Position numbers and translations under genes: made by a program. Below, in pieces: positions 55,379 to 64,000 of a stretch of 64,000 bases of DNA. Below the pieces are notes generated by a model that worked only from the letters and a program-made list of their open reading frames with translations, ran no database searches and was not told the origin of the DNA. Origin of the DNA: Noviluteimonas gilva. Its GTDB lineage: Bacteria > Pseudomonadota > Gammaproteobacteria > Xanthomonadales > Xanthomonadaceae. The stretch is from NCBI RefSeq assembly GCF_009740395.1, contig NZ_WOXT01000002.1:186001-250000 (forward strand), given 5' to 3'. Every line of letters begins with the position of its first letter. The first letter of the stretch is position 1.

Positions 55379-56038
55379 TCATCGAAGCGCCATGTACTCC
55401 TCGGTGGCGTACTCATACAAGAACTCGTCGTTCGAAAACCCGCCCCCGTCCTTGCCCGCGCTGAGCGCCTTGATGTGCTCGGCGTATGCGGGTGTCTTCT
55501 TGAACTGCGCGAACTTGGCCTTGCGGAGCGCCGTGTATTCCTTCGCGTCGAGATCCTTGCGATCGACGATCTTGCCCGCGTCGACGCTCAACACGGTGTA
55601 TCGCTCGTAGGTCGATCCGTATCCCATGTGGACGTAGTTGACGATCTTCCCGCCGGGAATGATCAGCGCGCCGCTGTACCACGTCGCGGGAACTTCGGTT
55701 TGCCCCGCGAAGACCTCCGGAAGCACTTCGGCGGCGACGGCGTCGTCGTCTTCGCCCGCGTCCTTCGCCTTGCGCAGGACGGTGATGCTGGTCAGGACGA
55801 AGGCATCGCCACGCACCTCGAACGTCGCGATGTAGCCGCGCCAGTTCGACGTCCACTGCTCGTCGGCTTTCGGAATCTTGATCGCACCGGACTTGATGAG
55901 CGGCGAGAGCGGATTGGTTTCAAGCTCGACGCGCTTGCCGTCCAGCACGATGTAATCCGGTTCCTGGGCGGTGGCCCAGGCCGGTCGCGATACAACGCAG
56001 ACGAGCGCTACCAAAAGCGCAACACACCATGATTTCAC
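55379..56038 (-). CDS. Secreted hypothetical protein
   Basis: 219 aa from a GTG at 56038 with a G-rich ribosome site; signal peptide ends AWATAQ. The mature part has GAIKIPKADEQWTSNWRGYI and YSGALIIPGGKIVNYVHMGY, probably a folded periplasmic domain, and ends in a charged helix. No family recognised. It follows the structured repeat pair directly. Confidence 0.7.
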   Translation of the reverse strand: MKSWCVALLVALVCVVSRPAWATAQEPDYIVLDGKRVELETNPLSPLIKSGAIKIPKADEQWTSNWRGYIATFEVRGDAFVLTSITVLRKAKDAGEDDDAVAAEVLPEVFAGQTEVPATWYSGALIIPGGKIVNYVHMGYGSTYERYTVLSVDAGKIVDRKDLDAKEYTALRKAKFAQFKKTPAYAEHIKALSAGKDGGGFSNDEFLYEYATEEYMALR

Positions 56039-56123
56039 CAACGCCCCCCGGGTCCACGCGGACCGCCGTCGATTGCCGGCATTTATAACGCAGATCGCGC
56101 GATGTTCGCGCGTCGCGCCGCGT

Positions 56124-56807
56124 TTAGACGCGCATCCCCCGCGCGCCCAGGTGCTGCGCCATCTGCACCGGCTCCGGCATGCGCTCGGTCGCCGTGAATC
56201 GCATCACCAGGTCCGCGGCCGACGCCATCGCCACGCGATGCCCGGGCGACACGATGATGGGCGCGACGTCGGGCTTGCTGCGCAACACCCACCCGATCTG
56301 CTCACCATAATCGCGCAACGGCGTGTACGCCCCGCGCACCTGGTGCAGGTCCGCCGCGGTGCCGAGCAACAACTTGTTCCCGATCCCGATCGTCGGCAAC
56401 CCGGAGACCACGCCGAAATGCGATGCGATCCCGAAGCGCTGCGGATGCGCCACGCCATCGCCGTCGAACAACACCAGGTCCGGTGCCTGCGGCAACATGT
56501 CGAGCACGCGCAGCAGCGCCGGCATCACCTGGAACGACAGGAACCCGGGCACGTATTTCGTCGACGCCGACACATGCGCGACCTGCGCATCGATCAGGTC
56601 CAACGATTCCGCATCGACCAGGACCGCGACCGCGCGCGTGCGTGCGCCCTCGTCCTCCATCGCCACCGCGAACCCCGCGACCGCCCGCAACGGCGACCGG
56701 AACCCGTCGCGCAACAACACCCGTCGCGCCATCAGGTCCTGCATGGCGCGCGCCTGCGCGACGCTGCCGTCCCAGGGGTCGAGTGGGTTGGGGTCGAGAT
56801 TCGCCAT
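56124..56807 (-). CDS. Endonuclease V homologue with substituted active site
   Basis: 227 aa, the right size, and colinear with Nfi: KYVPGFLSFQ, LVLFDGDGVAHPQR, GIASHFGVVSGLPTIGIG, IGWVLRSK, SPGHRVAM. But the metal-binding Asp of the conserved AG-x-D-V strand is Ala47 (AGFAVA), and the Glu of PGFLSFRE is Val94 (PGFLSFQV). Only Asp115 of the three usual carboxylates remains, and the His of VDGHG is an Asp (Asp117). So it is endonuclease V by descent but probably does not cleave inosine-containing DNA or RNA. Comparison is with the E. coli protein from memory. Confidence 0.75.
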   Translation of the reverse strand: MANLDPNPLDPWDGSVAQARAMQDLMARRVLLRDGFRSPLRAVAGFAVAMEDEGARTRAVAVLVDAESLDLIDAQVAHVSASTKYVPGFLSFQVMPALLRVLDMLPQAPDLVLFDGDGVAHPQRFGIASHFGVVSGLPTIGIGNKLLLGTAADLHQVRGAYTPLRDYGEQIGWVLRSKPDVAPIIVSPGHRVAMASAADLVMRFTATERMPEPVQMAQHLGARGMRV

Positions 56808-56853
56808 GCGTCAGAGCATACGGGTCGGTGTGAAGGCGCCGGCCAAGCGGCCG

Positions 56854-57297
56854 TCACACCAGACGGGCCCAGGACAGGCCGAGGAAGACCGCAAGGACGA
56901 TCAGCGTCGTCAGGCCCACGATGTTGCCCGTGCCGCTGCCCGGGATCATGACGGCCCGTTCGGGCCGCGCCGGGTCGTAATACACATCGACCTCGCTGCC
57001 CTTGCGCAGTCCGTGCATCAGGTCCAGGGCTTCGGCGAACGGCAGGTCCGACATCGTCCGGTAGCTCAGTCGGCGGCCCTTGTAAGTGCGGCCGTTGACG
57101 CTGTACGTGTAGTGCGCATGCACCGAATGCTCGTCGTCGGTCGCCGACTCGCTGCTGCTGCTCACCTGCCAGATGCGTTCCAGCGTGCCGGTGGTCCGCG
57201 TCCAGCGCAGCGAATCGAACCCCAATCGGATGTGCCACGCCTCGCGTGCCGCAAGCGCGAGCAAGCCCAGGATGATGCACGGCATCCATGCGTTCAC
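56854..57297 (-). CDS. DUF3592 membrane protein
   Basis: 147 aa from a GTG at 57297 with AAGGGGGA upstream. N- and C-terminal helices frame a beta-rich domain with HYTYSVNGRTYKGRRLSY and VDVYYDPARPERAVMIPG, the DUF3592 pattern. Role unknown. It starts 19 bases after mfd ends. Confidence 0.82.
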   Translation of the reverse strand: MNAWMPCIILGLLALAAREAWHIRLGFDSLRWTRTTGTLERIWQVSSSSESATDDEHSVHAHYTYSVNGRTYKGRRLSYRTMSDLPFAEALDLMHGLRKGSEVDVYYDPARPERAVMIPGSGTGNIVGLTTLIVLAVFLGLSWARLV

Positions 57298-57316
57298 GAC
57301 GTCCCCCTTGCGCCGA

Positions 57317-60823
<3,507 letters not shown>

Positions 60824-60899
60824 GCGCTCGCAAATAGCCGGCACCGCCGGGCGCGCGATGCGCCCAGCGGAGGAAGCGCAATTCTAACGGAAGGCCCTG

Positions 60900-61949
60900 T
60901 CAGGGCCGCGCTTCGAGCACGAGGTTGAACGGGGTTTCGGTCGCACGGCGGAAGCGCGTGAAGCCGCCGTCGCGCATCACTTCGCCCAGGCGTGCCTCGC
61001 CGGCCTGTGCGCCCAGCGCTGGTCCGTTGCGTGCCAGCGAGACCGGGACGCAGATTTGCGACGACGCGCCGTAGTACACGCGACCGACGGGGTTGAGGTT
61101 GCCTTGCACGCTGTCGGTCGCCCATGGTTCGACCAGGAGCACGTGGCCGTCGTCCTTGAGCGCCTCGCGCGCATGTTTCGCCGCGCCGACGGGATCGCCC
61201 ATGTCGTGCAGGCAATCGAAGAAGCAGACCAGGTCGAAGTCCGCGTCGCGGTATCCCGTCGCGTCGGCGGCTTCGAAACTTGCATTGCCCACGCCCATCT
61301 CCTTCGCGCGTTGTCGCGCGACGTCGATCGAGGGCGCGTGGTAGTCGATGCCGACGAATTGCGAGTTGGGGAATGCCTTCGCCATCAGCGTGGTGCTCGC
61401 GCCGTGGCCGCAGCCGACATCGGCGACGCGCGCGCCGCGTTCGAGTTTCTCCTTCACGCCGTCGAGCGCGGGAATCCATTCGGTCAGCAAATGCGCGTGG
61501 TAACCGGCGCGGAAGAAGCGCTCGACGCCGCTGAACAGGCACTTGTGGTGCTCGCCCCACTCCAGGCCCTTGCCCGTGCGGAAGTTGTCCATCGTCCGAT
61601 CGAGCATGTGGAAGCTGTCCTCGACGAGCGAATACGCGCCGGGAAGGTCCACCGGTCCGTTCGGATCGGCCAGGCACAGGGCCTGTTCGTCGTTGAGGCG
61701 AAAGCGGCCGGTGCCGGCGTCGTAATCGACGTAGCCGCCCGCGGCCTGGTTGCCGAGCCATTCGCGCACGTAACGCTCGTATGTGCCGGTGCGTTGCGCG
61801 AGTTCGGTGGGGGTCAGCGCTTCCTTGGCGAGCGCCTTGTAGAAACCCAGCTGGTCGCCGACCAGCATGAGCGTGGAAGAAATGGCGGCGCCCAGGTCGC
61901 CAACCGCCTTGCCGAGGAAATCATTGAGACGCTGTTCGTTGATGGCCAT
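60900..61949 (-). CDS. SAM-dependent methyltransferase (winged helix + class I fold)
   Basis: 349 aa from the ATG at 61949. An N-terminal helical/winged-helix dimerisation part (LTPTELAQRTGTYERYVREW) is followed by a class I fold: VADVGCGHGASTTLMAKAFP, then LVCFFDCLHDMGDPVGAAKH. This is the layout of O-methyltransferases acting on small aromatics, and also of the Rv2258c-type family. Product unknown. Confidence 0.82.
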   Translation of the reverse strand: MAINEQRLNDFLGKAVGDLGAAISSTLMLVGDQLGFYKALAKEALTPTELAQRTGTYERYVREWLGNQAAGGYVDYDAGTGRFRLNDEQALCLADPNGPVDLPGAYSLVEDSFHMLDRTMDNFRTGKGLEWGEHHKCLFSGVERFFRAGYHAHLLTEWIPALDGVKEKLERGARVADVGCGHGASTTLMAKAFPNSQFVGIDYHAPSIDVARQRAKEMGVGNASFEAADATGYRDADFDLVCFFDCLHDMGDPVGAAKHAREALKDDGHVLLVEPWATDSVQGNLNPVGRVYYGASSQICVPVSLARNGPALGAQAGEARLGEVMRDGGFTRFRRATETPFNLVLEARP

Positions 61950-62044
61950 GCAGGGAATCCGATCGTTCCCGTCCTTGGGAAACGCGACGCAGCCCGCCGC
62001 AGGCTCCCCGAGGAAGCCCAACGAAGGACGATCGGAACAACGGC

Positions 62045-62623
62045 CTATGCCGCTTTCGGTTCGTCGTGCGTATGCGTGCCACGCGCGGGCTGCAGCTCGA
62101 GCACCACGCGGACCAAACCCGGCTGCTGCGTCGGCTCGCGACGGAATCCCAGCGACGTCGCGAGCGCGAGCATCGGCTGGTTGTGTTCGAGCACGTCGCC
62201 CCACAGGCGCTCCAGGCGCCGGCCTTTCGCCCAACGCACCAGGCGGCGCATCAGGTGACGGCCCAGGCCCAGGCCCGCGATGTAGTGGCTGACGAGGATC
62301 GCGAATTCGGCTTCACGGCCCGAATCGGTGATCGCCGCGCGCGCCACGGCGCCGACGAGCGCTTCACCCGGTGGCAACGGCTCGGCGGCGACGAGCGCGA
62401 ATTCGCGCTTGGCGTCGGGCCGCGAGAGCTTGTCCGCCATCTCCGGCGTCAGCTCGCGCACCGCGTGCAGGAAGCGTTGCCGGATTTCGTCGGGCTCGAG
62501 CAGGGCGAAGCCCTGCCGCAACGGATCGGCGTCGGCCGGCCGGATCGGACGGATGAGGACCTCACGCCCATTGCTGAGCCGGATCTGTTCGTGCCACGGG
62601 GGAAGTCGGTTGCGGGCCGCCAT
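62045..62623 (-). CDS. GNAT acetyltransferase (PatZ/Pat C-terminal-like)
   Basis: 192 aa. Reads LIRPIRPADADPLRQGFALL, ALVGAVARAAITDSGREAEF, LVSHYIAGLGLGRHLMRRLV and ALATSLGFRRE, the pattern of the GNAT domain found at the C-terminus of protein acetyltransferase Pat/PatZ. Here it stands alone without the acyl-CoA-synthetase-like half. Acceptor unknown. Confidence 0.85.
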   Translation of the reverse strand: MAARNRLPPWHEQIRLSNGREVLIRPIRPADADPLRQGFALLEPDEIRQRFLHAVRELTPEMADKLSRPDAKREFALVAAEPLPPGEALVGAVARAAITDSGREAEFAILVSHYIAGLGLGRHLMRRLVRWAKGRRLERLWGDVLEHNQPMLALATSLGFRREPTQQPGLVRVVLELQPARGTHTHDEPKAA

Positions 62624-62749
62624 TCAGCGACAATGCCAGAGCGGAAGTGAAGCCCAGCTCTAGACGCGTGTTAAGCGGGCCACGAACACCGGGTTTAACG
62701 CGGGCAATTGTTATCCTTGCGCGCTCTCCCATTCATGTATCGGAACACC

Positions 62750-63700
62750 ATGGCCGGCAGCGGCGACTCTACCCGCGCGATTCTCTTCGCCCTCGGCGCC
62801 AATTTCGCCATCGCCTGTGCCAAGGGCTTTGCGGCGTACATGACCAATTCCAGCGCGATGATCGCCGAGACGGTCCACTCGCTCGCCGACTGCGGCAACC
62901 AGCTGCTGCTGTTGCTGGGCCTGAAGCAGGCCAAGAAGCCGCCGACGCCCGACTATCCGCTCGGCTACGGCAAGGCCATCTATTTCTGGTCCTTCCTGGT
63001 CGCGCTGATGCTTTTCTCGGTCGGCGGCATGTTCAGCCTCTACGAAGGCATCCACAAATTGCACAACCCCGAACCGCTCGAGCAGTGGTGGTGGGCGGTC
63101 GGCGTGCTGATCTTCGGCATCATCGCCGAGAGCGTGTCGATGCGTGCGTGCATGCAGGAAGTCAACAAGGCGCGCGGCGATCGTTCGCTGTGGCGCTGGT
63201 TCCGCGAAAGCCGCCAGGCCGAATTGGTGGTGATCTTCGGCGAGGACCTGGCGGCCCTGTTCGGCCTGGTGTTCGCGCTGTTCGCCGTCGTGCTCGCCGT
63301 GATCACGGGCAACCCGATGTGGGATGCGATCGGCACGGTCGCGATCGGTGCGTTGCTGATCATCGTGGCGGTGTTCGTCGCCGTCGAAGTCAAGGCGATG
63401 CTGATCGGCCAGAGCGTTGACGTCAACGTCCAGGCCGGCATTCGCACCTTCCTGGAATCGCGCCCGGAGATCTCGCGCGTGCTGAGCCTGATCACGCTGC
63501 AGCTCGGCAACGAGATGATGGTGTCGGTGCACGCGGAAATGCACGAGACGCAGACGTCGCGCGCGCTGATCGACGGCATCAACGGGATCGAGAAGGAACT
63601 CAAGGCGCGCTACCCGCAGGTGCGCTGGAGTTTCTTCGAACCCGAACTGCCGGGCGGCGGCAAGGCCGACCAGGATTACGGGCCGGTCACGGTTTCCTGA
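62750..63700 (+). CDS. Cation diffusion facilitator (metal efflux)
   Basis: 316 aa from the ATG at 62750 (62735 also possible). Four to six membrane helices; ETVHSLADCGNQLLLL carries the conserved HSxxD metal site in helix 2. GEDLAALFGLVFALFAVVLA (helix 5) supplies the Glu-Asp pair. The C-terminal cytosolic domain (about 220-300) ends with EMHETQTSRALIDGINGIEK. Probably exports Zn, Fe or Mn; metal not predictable. Confidence 0.88.
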   Translation: MAGSGDSTRAILFALGANFAIACAKGFAAYMTNSSAMIAETVHSLADCGNQLLLLLGLKQAKKPPTPDYPLGYGKAIYFWSFLVALMLFSVGGMFSLYEGIHKLHNPEPLEQWWWAVGVLIFGIIAESVSMRACMQEVNKARGDRSLWRWFRESRQAELVVIFGEDLAALFGLVFALFAVVLAVITGNPMWDAIGTVAIGALLIIVAVFVAVEVKAMLIGQSVDVNVQAGIRTFLESRPEISRVLSLITLQLGNEMMVSVHAEMHETQTSRALIDGINGIEKELKARYPQVRWSFFEPELPGGGKADQDYGPVTVS

Positions 63701-63703
63701 GTG

Positions 63704-64000
63704 TCACGCGGGCGCGCGCAGCCACTCCATGTGCGCGTTGCCCCCGGCCGGTTCCTGCAACGCGTTTCGCAGCGCATTGAGCGTGTGCCGGAACTGCCTG
63801 TCGAATTGATACGGGGCATTGAGGATCAACAAGCCGCTGCCGTTCATGCGCAGCGGTGAGTCGTCGGGGCGCACCAGCAACTCGACGACGAGCGCCGACT
63901 TCGCCTCCATCGTCGCGGCGCGCCGATAGAACGGCGGCAGCGAACGCCGCAACTTGATCGGATACCACAGCGCGAACATCCCCTGCGGCCAACGCTGCAG
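63704..64000 (-). CDS. rlmJ: 23S rRNA (adenine-N6)-methyltransferase RlmJ, C-terminal part
   Basis: The last 98 codons of a frame that continues beyond the right edge. RWPQGMFALWYPIKLRR, then MNGSGLLILNAPYQFDRQF and the ending match RlmJ, which methylates A2030 of 23S rRNA. In most relatives the segment reads NPPWQ; here it is NAPYQ. The catalytic N-terminal part lies outside the window. Confidence 0.85.
   Translation of the reverse strand: MQRWPQGMFALWYPIKLRRSLPPFYRRAATMEAKSALVVELLVRPDDSPLRMNGSGLLILNAPYQFDRQFRHTLNALRNALQEPAGGNAHMEWLRAPA

Overview
The window looks like a piece of chromosome from a high-GC gammaproteobacterium of the Xanthomonadaceae/Lysobacteraceae, most likely Lysobacter or a close relative. 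This is an inference from gene content and codon bias, not a database match. The pointers are the very high GC, the hflK-hflC-purA order, a minD that starts with TTG after minC, an ACE-like M2 peptidase, a membrane-tailed ECF sigma factor next to a DUF2007 protein, bacterial arginyl/leucyl-transferase (bpt), an 87-aa protein resembling the small XAC0095-type proteins of this family, and abundant GC-rich intergenic hairpins. Most of the window is ordinary, densely packed chromosome.

Layout: 0-2.5 kb hflK (3' end), hflC, purA. 2.5-11.3 kb an FAD oxidoreductase, an orphan UvrA-like ATPase, an M1 aminopeptidase and an MscS channel. 11.4-19 kb a 1053-aa MalT/SARP-like regulator, a tiny TTG-start gene and an RND efflux adaptor/pump pair. 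19-23 kb a Fic protein behind an AT-rich promoter region, a Bcr-type MFS exporter with a small secreted protein, and a Rieske oxygenase. 23.2-26 kb pcm and an M2 dipeptidyl carboxypeptidase. 26-27.3 kb a 1.3-kb inverted-repeat structure around a small gene. 27.3-30.3 kb a GNAT-minC-minD-minE-HExxH gene operon. 30.4-35.7 kb a DesK/NarL-type two-component system, SRPBCC, DUF423, AlkA-like glycosylase and a secreted lectin. 35.8-39.1 kb a six-gene operon (SPFH protein, ribbon-helix-helix regulator, DUF4177, small membrane protein, D-Ala-D-Ala carboxypeptidase, acyltransferase) behind a tandem palindromic operator. 39.1-42.8 kb a lipoprotein, purT, a hypothetical and bpt. 42.8-46.4 kb an ampD-tesB-DUF2007-sigma operon. 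46.4-50.2 kb MOSC, hydrolase, rlmKL and methyltransferase in one overlapping operon. 50.2-52.2 kb small unrecognised genes. 52.3-54.6 kb two pirins around a lipoprotein. 54.6-55.4 kb a second inverted pair of structured repeats. 55.4-64 kb a secreted protein, an endonuclease V homologue that has lost active-site carboxylates, DUF3592, mfd, a methyltransferase, GNAT, a CDF metal transporter and the 3' part of rlmJ.

The most unusual thing seen is a family of about 314-bp repeats: five copies at three loci, every one in the gap between two convergent genes. Two of the three loci hold head-to-head inverted pairs. Copies share conserved loops and flanks and long hairpin stems. In one copy both arms of the 16-bp main stem have been replaced while pairing stays perfect, and other stems show further compensating changes. 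That pattern means the folded structure, not the stem sequence, is what has been kept. I do not recognise this element. Other points of interest are the degenerate endonuclease V, the SPFH/ribbon-helix-helix operon with an Arc-like operator layout, the Fic gene with four TAATAAGG-like boxes upstream, and a Shine-Dalgarno sequence buried in a hairpin in front of a small TTG-start gene.
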